DNA from: Variovorax sp. | GTDB lineage: Bacteria; Pseudomonadota; Gammaproteobacteria; Burkholderiales; Burkholderiaceae_C | Assembly (NCBI GenBank): GCA_028292835.1 | Contig: JAQGLP010000355.1 | Location: 1-10,629 of the forward strand | Direction of reading: 5' to 3' | DNA length: 10,629 bases | In this document: positions 1 to 7,720 of the stretch, in pieces | How the letters are laid out: each line of letters opens with the position of its first letter | Position numbering within the stretch: position 1 is the first letter of the stretch | Translations under genes and position numbers: made by a program | Notes under the pieces: generated by a model | Told to the model about the DNA's origin: nothing | The model's database searches: none | What the model saw: only the letters and a program-made list of their open reading frames with translations

Positions 1-1471
1 CGCGCACCTGCCGCGCCTCGAAGTGGCCGGGCACGCGAGCGACGCTGCCGGGCGGCGCACCGGGGATGGGTTCGAGCGGCCACTCGCCCGCGACGACGAG
101 GAGCTGCGAGCGCTCGCCGATCTCGATGGAGAGCGGCTGCGGCGGGCTGCCCGGGCCGTCGTGCTCGCTCAGGCTGTCCATCAGCACGATTACGCCGGTG
201 CGGCCCGGCGGCTGCAGGTTCCAGGCCGCGACCGCGTCGCGCAGGGTCGGAAACAGCGTGCCGCCGCCATCGTCGGGCAGCAGATGCGAGACGCCGACCT
301 GCCAAACGCCGGGGTCGAAGAAGCCGCCCGTGTCGCCGGAGGCGGAGACGTCGATCGCGACCGACCGGTTCGCCGCGCGCACCGAGGCGCCGCGGTCGTA
401 GGGGCCGCCGCCCAGGTCGCCCGAAAAGCCATAACTCGCCTGCACCCGGACCTCGCGCACGTCGAGCCCGGGCGCGAAAGCCAGCCGTCCGCGCACCGGG
501 TCGAGCGCCAGCGCACGCGGCGGCGGCGAGGCGAGGGCCACGGCGTCGGGGAGCTGGCAGACGTACATGTCCTCGCGCCGCACCTCGACAGGCGCCGGCT
601 CGCCGGCGAGGCGCGCCCAGACGCGCAGCACCGGCGGGTCGTCAGAGGTCATGAAGCGCGGCGCCGGCGATGCGATGCCCTGCCGCAGGCGCCCGAGTTC
701 GGCGTCCAGCGCCTGCCGGCGCAGCGGGCCGGGCACGTTGTCTTCCTCGGCCAGATGGGTGATCGTGGTTTCGGTGCGGGGCAGGTTGAAGAGCGGCGCA
801 TCGCAGCCGGCCGGGTGCACGCTCCACCCGCCGCCGAGCTGCCGTGCACTCGCGAAATCGGCCGACGTGTCCCCCGGCTCCCCGGTGCCGACCGCATAGC
901 TGCGCAGGCGCCAGAGGAAGAGGCCGATGTTGGGGATGTTGTGGCGCCCGCCGCGCGTCGCGGCACGGCGCACCTCGGCGGTGTGGGCAAAGGTGTCGAA
1001 AGCGGTGTCGGCGAGTTCGGCGCTGGCGGCGTCGCGCACGCCGGGCGTGGCCGGCGGCGCCAGGCGCACATGGTTCATGTGCTGCGTCGTCGCGAGCCGC
1101 GTGAAGAATTCGACCGCGCGCGCCGGCCAGCCGGTGGTGTCCCGGGCCAGCTGCTCCAGCACGACCGCGGTGCCCTTGCGGCGCCGGTAGGCGATGGTGT
1201 TGGCCACATAGGCGCGCGCGCTGACCCCGGCCGACTCGATGGCCCGGATCGGGCGCACACCGAGCAGGTCGCCGATGTAGGGCACGACCCACTCGTCGCA
1301 GGTTTCGATGAACCAGTTGTCGTAGAGGCCGGCCGTGTCGGCCTCGATGCGCTCCAGCTCGCCTTCGATCACGGCCAGCAGGGCGCGCAGCGGCTCGCCC
1401 TGGTCGGCATCGCGCACGCGGTACAGCGCGGGCAGCAGCCTGTACAGCCGCTCGGGCATCAGCAGGCTCAT
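1..1471 (-). CDS. gpI/gp7-like tail protein, C-terminus beyond the left edge
   Basis: From the ATG at 1471 the minus strand is open without a stop to the window edge, giving 490 residues. The first 120 or so match the phage tail protein I pattern: LLMPERLYRLLPALYRVRDA (3-22), EPLRALLAVIEGELERIEAD (26-45), DNWFIETCDEWVVPYIGDLL (51-70) and the ANTIAYRRRKGTAVVLEQLA segment (90-109). gpI-like proteins complete the wedge and, in phages, anchor tail fibres. Classical P2 gpI is under 200 residues, so this is a much larger variant. Residues about 150-290 are mixed and 290-490 are beta-rich with Gly/Asp turns (SYGFSGDLGGGPYDRG at 346-361), suggesting a large peripheral domain. GGAG lies eight bases before the start, which shares ATGA with the stop of the second J gene. 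The frame is unbroken and agrees in composition with its neighbours, so the lack of a stop reflects window truncation. Confidence 0.85.
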   Translation of the reverse strand, partial: MSLLMPERLYRLLPALYRVRDADQGEPLRALLAVIEGELERIEADTAGLYDNWFIETCDEWVVPYIGDLLGVRPIRAIESAGVSARAYVANTIAYRRRKGTAVVLEQLARDTTGWPARAVEFFTRLATTQHMNHVRLAPPATPGVRDAASAELADTAFDTFAHTAEVRRAATRGGRHNIPNIGLFLWRLRSYAVGTGEPGDTSADFASARQLGGGWSVHPAGCDAPLFNLPRTETTITHLAEEDNVPGPLRRQALDAELGRLRQGIASPAPRFMTSDDPPVLRVWARLAGEPAPVEVRREDMYVCQLPDAVALASPPPRALALDPVRGRLAFAPGLDVREVRVQASYGFSGDLGGGPYDRGASVRAANRSVAIDVSASGDTGGFFDPGVWQVGVSHLLPDDGGGTLFPTLRDAVAAWNLQPPGRTGVIVLMDSLSEHDGPGSPPQPLSIEIGERSQLLVVAGEWPLEPIPGAPPGSVARVPGHFEARQVR

Positions 1472-4443
1472 GCCTTCATCTCCAGCACCGTCAGCGCGGC
1501 GGGGTTGATCAACAACAGCTCGGCCGGCAACGCGCTGCGCGTGGCCGCGTCCCAGCGCGCGCCGAAGGCAGGCACGGCATCGAGGACGGTCCCGAAGGCC
1601 GGCGGGCTGTCGGTGCAGGGCTGCAACTCGGTCAGGTCGACCGCCACCACGCCAGCCACGGCATGGACCAGGGTCATCACTTCGGCGGCGGTGACGGACT
1701 GGCCGAGATCGCGCGCCGCGAAGCCGAACCCCCGCCGCAGCGCCGCCGAGACCGCCGCCTGCACGTCGGCGAAGAGATAGCGCGCATCGATGGCGACCAG
1801 CGCGCCGCAGCTGAAGTAGCGCTGCGCATAGGCCGCGATGCCGAAATGCTGGGAGGGATCGCTGGCGCCGGCGATCGATGACGCAAGGTGGTCCAGCACG
1901 TCGGCGCCGGGCGCGCCGCCGGTGGCGCCGGCGACGGTCAGGTGGACCCGGGCCGCGCCATTGCCCCAGAGTACGTCGCCGCGCGCCTTGCCGATGCCGG
2001 GGTAGCTGCGCGCAAAATTCTCGTAGTCGAGCAGCGAGACCACGCGCTCGAAAGTCAGCAGGGTGAGCGGCGCGTTGCGCCGGGCGTCGGCGAGTTGCTC
2101 GGGTCCTTCGGCGCCATTCGCCGCGACAGGGTTGGTGACGGCCCGCAAGCCCAGCGGCATCGCGCGCAGCATGGTCAGCGTGCCGGCGGCCACCTCGCCG
2201 TCCGGCCCGATGCCGCTGCGGTAGCGCGCGGTCACGTTCGCGCTGCCGCTGGGGAGTCGCGCGCCTTGCGCGCCGTCGCCGAAGGCGAGCTGCATGCGGG
2301 CGTCGTCGTCGATGCGCGTCTCGTACACCGTCTGGTCCGGCGCGGCGCCGTAGAGCGACGGGACCTCGTCCCAGCGCACGCCGTTGACGCGCACTTCGAG
2401 CGTGCTTTGCACCCCGCTCGGGGTGGCGGCCGACAGGAACGTGGTCGGCGGCTTCTTCAGCGTGAAACTCTGGTGGGCGAGCGAAGCGTTTCCGCTGCCG
2501 AGCACCTCGCTGGCGCTCTCGCCGTGCGTCGCGCGCACGACGTTGGCGCTGATCTTCAGCGCGCCGCGCCGGTACGAATGGGCCAGTCCCTGCTTGAGCA
2601 CCAGCGTGCTGCGGCCGTCGGCATGCACGATGTCGGCAAGCACGGCGATCTCGGCGGCGCCGACCCCCGGCAGGTCGAAGCGCTCGCCGGTCAGCGCGAT
2701 CGGCTGGCCAACCGCCAGGCCGAGCACCATGCGGTCGAGCTCGATCGAGGTGTCGCCGGCCGCGACGGGCGTCTCGATCGGCAGGTCGGCCAGACCGAGC
2801 TTGCGGCTCGCCACGTGCGCGGTGCTGCCGCGGAAAGGAAAGGCGGTCGACGGCACCGACGCGAGCACCTGGCCGCTGTCGCCCGCGAGGGTCAGCGCCA
2901 TCGCGCGTCCCGACAGCCCGTAGTCGGCGCGCGAGGTTTCGCGGGCGTCGAACACGCTGTAGGCCTCGGCCGCCGCTTCGGGCGCATCGAACACGACCCA
3001 GCCGGCGCGGTTCACGTTAGGCACGGCGCGCTCGAGGTAGGCGTGCGGCGAGATCGCGTTGCCTTGCGAGTCCTGCCAGACCGTGCGCGGCGTCCCGAGC
3101 TTGCCGCCGTTGGCGTCGATGGGATCGCCGGCGTCCCAGCCCTTGGGGTAGGCGTCGCCGTGCACATTCGCGGTTGCGGCGGGCAGCAGCGCCCACCTGG
3201 GCGCGTTGTGGCCGAAGAAACCGAGCTTGGCGCCGAACGCGAACGCGCCCGCCTCGGTGGCGACCGGCGGCCCGCTTGCCGGCGTGGCAATGGCCTGGAC
3301 CAGGTTCGCCGCGCTCCAGCCCTGGATGCCGATCATCGCCTGCAGGTCGCGCTCGCGCCAAGCTTGACCCACCACCGTGGTGGCGAGCGCGCTGCCGGTG
3401 AAGGCGACAGTCGAAATGCGCGCGCGGGCGAAGTCCGCCACCGGCTTCAGCACATACGGCACGAACCAGGTCACGGACGGCGGGGGCAGCGGCTTGACCG
3501 GATCGGGCAGCGGTTCGAGGTCGACGCGCACCCGCTGGAGCGCCGGCTCGGCCACCACGTCGACCGCGCGCAGCACCAGCTTGGCGAGTTTGCCGCCGCG
3601 CTTGGCGCAAAAGAGCAGCAGGTCGCCGCCGGCGATGCCGGTCGTGGCATCGGTGAAGTAGACGCGGCTGACCTCGATCGCATCGACTGCGGCATCGACC
3701 GCGAGGCCCGGGTCGAGCCGGAACAGGCTGGCGCTCAGCAGGCCGGTGTGCAGGTTCAGGGTGCTGGCCGGGAAGCTGCCGGCAGGACCCAGCAGCACCA
3801 GCGCCTGGCGCGTGCCGGCGCTCGCGCCGGTGCCTGCCGCACCGGCCGGCACGTCGAGCACCGCCATGTCGGCCGGCCGCGCCTGGCGCGGCAGCAGCGC
3901 GTTCCATCCCGCATGGGCGACGAGTTCCGCGCCGGTCTCGAAGACCTGCGGCAGCTTGCCCTGCGGCGGCACGCTTTGCACCGGGGAGCCCTGCGCGATG
4001 GTGCAGACGCCGGGCGCGCCGGGCGCGTCCTCGACGGTGAAGGCCAGGTGCACGCTGGCGGCGACGCCGGGCTTCAACTCGTAGCCGATCGTCCGTGCGA
4101 GTTCCAGCACCGAACGCCGTTCGGTCGCGGTGCGCAGGAAGCCTTCGTTGGCGATGCGCTCCTGGTAGAAGGTCAGCACGTCCGCCAGGCAGGCGCAGGC
4201 ATCGATCAGGGCCACGCTCGGGTCCTGGCCGCTGCGCGACAGAAGCCTGGCGAGCGGCCGGGGCGAGTCGGCCTGGCCCGCATCGGCCCGCGCGAGCGGC
4301 AGGCTCTGCAGCATGCGTGCATAAAAGCCCGGTTGCGTGTCGGCCCGGTAGCGCAGCGCCGGCAGGCCCGGGTCGTTGCGCACCGGGTCGGGCTCGGCTA
4401 GGCCTTCGCAGCAATGGCAACTGTCCAGGGAAGATGTATCCAT
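1468..4443 (-). CDS. Baseplate J-type wedge protein, second copy (longer paralogue, CIS12-like)
   Basis: This 991-residue protein is a second, divergent member of the CIS baseplate assembly group. Recognisable parts are the N-terminal CHCCEG (9-14), NDPGLPALRYRADTQPGFYA (23-42), the DPSVALIDACACLADVLTFY stretch (74-93), QERIANEGFLRTATERRSVL (94-113), ARTIGYELKPGVAASVHLAF (116-135), a central beta-rich region, the turn LAFGDGAQGARLPSGSANV just before the C-terminal third, and FERVVSLLDYENFARSYPGI (about 798-817). The last two correspond to the FGDG and DDY motifs of the first J protein. The extra length lies mostly in the middle, between about residues 190 and 660. The ATG at 4443 lies two bases after the upstream stop with GGAG seven bases before it; the frame is open as far as 5412 but that part overlaps the first J gene in another frame. 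The stop shares ATGA with the next gene. J paralogues of this kind likely form a heterodimeric wedge. Confidence 0.88.
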   Translation of the reverse strand: MDTSSLDSCHCCEGLAEPDPVRNDPGLPALRYRADTQPGFYARMLQSLPLARADAGQADSPRPLARLLSRSGQDPSVALIDACACLADVLTFYQERIANEGFLRTATERRSVLELARTIGYELKPGVAASVHLAFTVEDAPGAPGVCTIAQGSPVQSVPPQGKLPQVFETGAELVAHAGWNALLPRQARPADMAVLDVPAGAAGTGASAGTRQALVLLGPAGSFPASTLNLHTGLLSASLFRLDPGLAVDAAVDAIEVSRVYFTDATTGIAGGDLLLFCAKRGGKLAKLVLRAVDVVAEPALQRVRVDLEPLPDPVKPLPPPSVTWFVPYVLKPVADFARARISTVAFTGSALATTVVGQAWRERDLQAMIGIQGWSAANLVQAIATPASGPPVATEAGAFAFGAKLGFFGHNAPRWALLPAATANVHGDAYPKGWDAGDPIDANGGKLGTPRTVWQDSQGNAISPHAYLERAVPNVNRAGWVVFDAPEAAAEAYSVFDARETSRADYGLSGRAMALTLAGDSGQVLASVPSTAFPFRGSTAHVASRKLGLADLPIETPVAAGDTSIELDRMVLGLAVGQPIALTGERFDLPGVGAAEIAVLADIVHADGRSTLVLKQGLAHSYRRGALKISANVVRATHGESASEVLGSGNASLAHQSFTLKKPPTTFLSAATPSGVQSTLEVRVNGVRWDEVPSLYGAAPDQTVYETRIDDDARMQLAFGDGAQGARLPSGSANVTARYRSGIGPDGEVAAGTLTMLRAMPLGLRAVTNPVAANGAEGPEQLADARRNAPLTLLTFERVVSLLDYENFARSYPGIGKARGDVLWGNGAARVHLTVAGATGGAPGADVLDHLASSIAGASDPSQHFGIAAYAQRYFSCGALVAIDARYLFADVQAAVSAALRRGFGFAARDLGQSVTAAEVMTLVHAVAGVVAVDLTELQPCTDSPPAFGTVLDAVPAFGARWDAATRSALPAELLLINPAALTVLEMKA

Positions 4444-4445
4444 GC

Positions 4446-6932
4446 TCAGACTCCGGTGTCCACGTCCAACCGAAGACGCCCGTTTTCCGGCGCGTTCGGG
4501 TCGTTGTCGAGACGCGCGATCTCCAGCCGCGCCATCGGGATGCGCCCGCTCGCCAGCTCGCCCGCCGGGCCGCGGCCCAGGCGCTGGAAGCGCGTCGGCG
4601 TGACGTACGCGACGCCGGGCACGCGCATCGCCGCGGCCACCAGCGCGCTCAGGTACACCGGCTGGCCGAAGCTGAAGCGGTCGGGATGGAAGAGGCCCGT
4701 GTCGCCGCTGGGCAGGCGCGCGGTGCCGAACACGTCGAGCAGGCGGCGCTCGACGTCGGCCGGGAAGTAGCCGCGCGCGGCGCAGACATGCAGCCTGATG
4801 TCGAGCGCGACGAAATTGGGCGCACCGATCTCCACGTCGTGGCCGGCGAGCCGGTAGCGCTCGATGAATTGGCGCAGCTGGGCTTCGAACACGGCGTCGA
4901 GGCTGTCGCTGCCGCGCCGGTCGACGCTGATGAACACCGTGTGCCAGCTGCCGGTCCAGCGACGCGTGGCGACGGCGCGCTGCACGGTCGGCTCGCGTTC
5001 GGTCACCGACGCGTAGTCGTCGGCGGTGACGGCACGCTCCTGGCGCCGGAAAGCCTGCGGCGCATACAGCCGGGCCTGCTCGAGCGGCTGCGGGTCGATG
5101 CCGCCCGCGGCCGCCATCGGGTTGCGCACGCCGATGACGCCGTGGGCCACCACGTGGCCGATCGCCTCGGCGCCCATGTTTCCGGCCGCGCCATTGCCGG
5201 TGCGCAGCCGCGCCCGCAGGCCCTCGCCCGGCGGCGCCCGGCCGGTGACACCATCGCCGAAGCGCAGCACTGCGTGGCCGTCGTTCTCGGTCTCGACGAC
5301 GAATTCGGTGGCCTCCGCGCCGCTCGCGAGCAGGTCGTGCCGCGCCGACCAGCGGCGCCGCTCGCCCTCGCTGCGCACGTCGATCGCCGGACGCACGTCG
5401 GCCATGTCCCATCGCAGCGCCGCGGCCGCGCTCGCGGCGGGGTCGAGCAGGATCGGCTCTTCGCTGCGCGGACTGCTGACCCGGCCCTGCCGGGTCAGGG
5501 GCGCGACGGCCGTGCGGTCGAGCGGATAGCGGGGCACGCGTCCGCCGGGCAAGGCGGTAAGCGCGTCCATCCGCGGCGCGGTGCGGCCGTGGTCGGCGAG
5601 CGCGACGTTGCCGCAGGCGCCCGCCATGTCACCGACCAGCACGCCGCGGATGCGCTTGGACAGGCACAAGGCGAAAGGCAAGGCGTCGGCGTCGCTCCAC
5701 TCGATCTCGACGAAGGGCTGATCGGTCACCGGGTCGCGTCGCGCCGGGGCCACGCCGCGCACGTCGCCGTTCATCGGCGCTTGCGGGTCCACCCGAGTCA
5801 GGCGCACGGCGTGGCGCTGCTGGCGGTCGGCGTCGGCGGCTTCGCCGGTGGTGGTGCTGGCGAGCGATTCGAGCAACAGCACGTCGCCGGCACGCAGGCG
5901 CAAGCGGTTCAGGTCGTCGTCGCGCAGGAAGGCCCGTGTCGCGCCCCGGGGCAGACAGCATTCGTCGTCGCTCCAAGTGTGAAAACGCAGCGCGTTGTGC
6001 GCGGTGTGGAGCGTCGCGGGCTGCAGCAGCTCGAAGGCTTCGGCCCCGGCGTCGATCGCGGCCTGCGCGGCGTCGGCCCCGAGGGACACCGGCAGGCCGG
6101 GCACGCGCGCCAGCAGCAGCGTGCCGCCCAGGCCGGTCGCCGGGTCGCAGCCCGTGAGGGTCTGGCCGTCGGCCTCGGCGCCGGCCTCGAACGCGATCCA
6201 GGCGCGCGCATTGCAACCGTCGTGGAAGGCATAGTCGACCAGCCGGGTGTGGCGCCGCACCGAGACGCGCTGCCGCGCGGTGCCGAGGTAGGCCTCGGTC
6301 GCCACCGCGTCCTGGTAGTACGCGAGCTCGTCGCCCCGGAACGCCACCGCTTCGGCGAGCGCCACCCACAGGTCGGCCGCGTGGCGTTCGTTCCAGTCCG
6401 GCATCAGCGCCGACAGGCGGTCGAGCAACTGGCGGCGAAAGCTCGCGTAGTCGCGCGCCAGGTAGTCGATCGCCGGCGCGGTCACGGCTTCGGGAGCGCA
6501 GGCGGGGTCTGCGCGGCAATCGAAGTCGCTCGGGCAGTCGACCTTGAAGCTGAACTCGATCTGCGCGAGCGCGGGGTCGATCTCGGCCGGCGGCGCGGCC
6601 ACGCCGGCGTTCGCGACCAGACGCAGCACGTAGCGCGAGAAGTCCCCGGCGCTGGCCATATCGACGAGCAGCACCTCGCCGTGCCATGCGATGCCGGTGA
6701 CCCGGGGATCGCGCACGCGCACGCCGCCTCGGATCTCGACGTTCGCGACCGTCAGCGGCGCCGCCGGCACCCGTTCGAGCGGATGCACGAAATGCACCTC
6801 GAGCCGGCGCTGCCCGGGCAGCACTTCGAGCCAGGCGATGCCGTTGAGCAGCCGCGGCGGGCTCGCAAGCGCCGCCTCGCGCAGCGCGTCGACGCGGCCC
6901 GGGGCCTGGCACACGTACTGGCCGGGGTTCAT
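4446..6932 (-). CDS. Baseplate J-type wedge protein, first copy (gp6-like, Afp11/CIS11 type)
   Basis: The 828-residue product belongs to the putative baseplate assembly protein group (P2 gpJ/T4 gp6-related) of contractile injection systems, whose subunits form the ring of wedges around the hub. Conserved landmarks are IDYLARDYASFRRQLLDRLS (155-174), the ADLWVALAEAVAFRGDELAY segment (186-205), YQDAVATEAYLGTARQRVSV (206-225), HDGCNARAW (237-245), VLRFGDGVTGRAPPGEGLRA (555-574) and the C-terminal J region with DDYASVTEREP (638-648) and GLFHPDRFSFGQPVYLS (746-762). A small Cys cluster precedes the first motif (Cys133, Cys139, Cys145). The ATG at 6932 shares ATGA with the gp25 stop and has an AAGG ribosome site; a further in-frame ATG at 7067 lies inside gp25 and is not favoured. 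No signal peptide or membrane segment is seen. The next gene starts two bases after the stop. Confidence 0.9.
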   Translation of the reverse strand: MNPGQYVCQAPGRVDALREAALASPPRLLNGIAWLEVLPGQRRLEVHFVHPLERVPAAPLTVANVEIRGGVRVRDPRVTGIAWHGEVLLVDMASAGDFSRYVLRLVANAGVAAPPAEIDPALAQIEFSFKVDCPSDFDCRADPACAPEAVTAPAIDYLARDYASFRRQLLDRLSALMPDWNERHAADLWVALAEAVAFRGDELAYYQDAVATEAYLGTARQRVSVRRHTRLVDYAFHDGCNARAWIAFEAGAEADGQTLTGCDPATGLGGTLLLARVPGLPVSLGADAAQAAIDAGAEAFELLQPATLHTAHNALRFHTWSDDECCLPRGATRAFLRDDDLNRLRLRAGDVLLLESLASTTTGEAADADRQQRHAVRLTRVDPQAPMNGDVRGVAPARRDPVTDQPFVEIEWSDADALPFALCLSKRIRGVLVGDMAGACGNVALADHGRTAPRMDALTALPGGRVPRYPLDRTAVAPLTRQGRVSSPRSEEPILLDPAASAAAALRWDMADVRPAIDVRSEGERRRWSARHDLLASGAEATEFVVETENDGHAVLRFGDGVTGRAPPGEGLRARLRTGNGAAGNMGAEAIGHVVAHGVIGVRNPMAAAGGIDPQPLEQARLYAPQAFRRQERAVTADDYASVTEREPTVQRAVATRRWTGSWHTVFISVDRRGSDSLDAVFEAQLRQFIERYRLAGHDVEIGAPNFVALDIRLHVCAARGYFPADVERRLLDVFGTARLPSGDTGLFHPDRFSFGQPVYLSALVAAAMRVPGVAYVTPTRFQRLGRGPAGELASGRIPMARLEIARLDNDPNAPENGRLRLDVDTGV

Positions 6933-7294
6933 GTGGGCACCTTCTGCGTGAAACTCGCGCTGCGGCTCGCCTGCGTGCGCAGCACCGTGTAGCGCACCTC
7001 CACCGAGAGCGTCGCGTCGCTGCTGTCGGCCTGCACTTCGTCGATGCGCATCAGGTCGCCCAGCCACTGCTGCAAGGCGCCCTGCACCAGCACCTGCAAG
7101 GTCGCGGCGAGTTCGGCGCTGTTCGGCGCGAACACGAGCTGCAGGAGGCCGCAGCCGAAGTCGGGCCGGTTCACCCGCTCGCCGGGCACGGTGAAGAGCA
7201 CCTGCTCGATCAGGTCGCGCAGGTGGGCGTCGTCGTTTTCCGCCTCGGCCGTGCGGCCCCGGCCATCGACGCGGTAAGGAAAGGCGACGTTCAT
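6929..7294 (-). CDS. gp25-like baseplate wedge protein (Afp9/TssE family)
   Basis: A 121-residue protein of the gp25/TssE superfamily, the most conserved wedge component of contractile machines, where it links the baseplate to the first sheath ring. Residues 1-15 (MNVAFPYRVDGRGRT), LRDLIEQVLFTVPGERVNRP (25-44), DFGCGLLQLVFAPNS (45-59) and the C-terminal strand LSVEVRYTVLRT (96-107) are characteristic. The name lysozyme-like is historical and no hydrolase activity is implied. Length is normal for the family. The start at 7294 fits the homologous N-terminus although only a weak ribosome site precedes it, just after the palindromic repeat. Its TGA overlaps the next ATG as ATGA, tying its translation to that of the first J protein. 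Confidence 0.92.
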   Translation of the reverse strand: MNVAFPYRVDGRGRTAEAENDDAHLRDLIEQVLFTVPGERVNRPDFGCGLLQLVFAPNSAELAATLQVLVQGALQQWLGDLMRIDEVQADSSDATLSVEVRYTVLRTQASRSASFTQKVPT

Positions 7295-7306
7295 CTCGAC
7301 GCCTGA

Positions 7307-7367
7307 CCGGCCGCCCGAAGGGCGTTGAGCGCCCCCTCGGGGGGCCGCGAACGAAGTGAGCTTGGGG
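7307..7367. repeat. REP-like palindromic intergenic repeat with two GC hairpins
   Basis: The gap between the PAAR-like and gp25 genes (7295-7378) contains two perfect GC-rich stem-loops. One is CGCCC-GAA-GGGCG at 7312-7324, the other GCCCCC-TCG-GGGGGC at 7331-7345. They are followed by GCGAACGAAGTGAGCTTGGGG. The composition and arrangement resemble dispersed palindromic repeats that I recall from intergenic regions of Comamonadaceae genomes. Neither hairpin is followed by a T-run on either strand, so a classical intrinsic terminator is not supported. It could still slow transcription or stabilise one end of a processed mRNA. It is the only sizeable non-coding stretch in the window. Confidence 0.7.
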
Positions 7368-7378
7368 ACAGTGTCATG

Positions 7379-7699
7379 TCAACTCCCGATCACGCGCATC
7401 TGGGCCACCACCGGCAGCAGGGGCGTGCCGGTCGGCGTGCAGATGGCCTGGCTGTCGAGCAGCACCGCAGGCTGGCCGGCGACCAGCACGCGCGTCGCCG
7501 CGACCACCCATTGCGCGGTCACGCACGGCCCGTTTCCTCCGGGCGGTGCGAACGCACAGCCGGCCACCAGGTAGGGCGCCGCCATCGTCGCGACCGGCTG
7601 GCCGGAAACCAGCACCCGCGGGTTCGGCGCCGAAGGCATGGCCTGGCCGCCATGGCTGCACAGCACGGTGGCGCCCAGGTGGAGCAGGGGACCGGGCAT
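7379..7699 (-). CDS. PAAR-like spike tip protein
   Basis: A 106-residue protein beginning MPGPLLHLGATVLCSHGGQA, the typical opening of short PAAR-like/DUF4280-type proteins found beside CIS spike genes. PAAR proteins cap the spike trimer with a sharp, metal-stabilised cone. Candidate metal or disulfide residues visible are His7, Cys14, His16, Cys48, Cys59 and Cys87. Repeated short strand motifs VLVSGQPVAT (29-38) and VLVAGQPAVL (71-80) look like an internal duplication, a common feature of PAAR folds. Further landmarks are PPGGNGPCVTAQWVV (52-66) and CTPTGTPLLPV (87-97). It has no toxin or other C-terminal extension. It lies directly after the spike gene, and an 84-base gap with a palindromic repeat separates it from gp25. 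The fold assignment is by sequence pattern; the metal ligands are inferred. Confidence 0.85.
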   Translation of the reverse strand: MPGPLLHLGATVLCSHGGQAMPSAPNPRVLVSGQPVATMAAPYLVAGCAFAPPGGNGPCVTAQWVVAATRVLVAGQPAVLLDSQAICTPTGTPLLPVVAQMRVIGS

Positions 7700-7705
7700 C
7701 GCTTT

Positions 7706-7710
7706 TCTCC
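7706..7710 (-). promoter_or_regulatory. Shine-Dalgarno site for the PAAR-like gene
   Basis: The minus strand reads GGAGA, followed by six bases and then the ATG at 7699. It lies in the 21-base gap after the spike gene stop and supports the chosen start. Confidence 0.6.
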
Positions 7711-7720
7711 GCGCGCTGCG

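Noticed and set aside
4444..5412. N-terminal extension of the second J protein by 323 residues
   Set aside because: The extension overlaps the conserved coding sequence of the first J gene in another frame and is Arg/Ala-rich; the family N-terminus fits the ATG at 4443, just after the upstream stop and with a ribosome site.
23..6992. Three very long plus-strand open frames (23-1780, 1888-4401 and 4095-6992; 585, 837 and 965 codons) opposite the gpI-like and J genes
   Set aside because: Their translations are Arg/Ala/Gly/His-rich with no recognisable domain, and they are antisense to well-supported conserved genes. In very GC-rich DNA the opposite strand lacks stop codons by composition alone.
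7312..7345. Rho-independent terminator between the tip and gp25 genes
   Set aside because: The stems are strong but no T-run follows on either strand, and the downstream genes belong to the same particle, so a full stop of transcription is unlikely.
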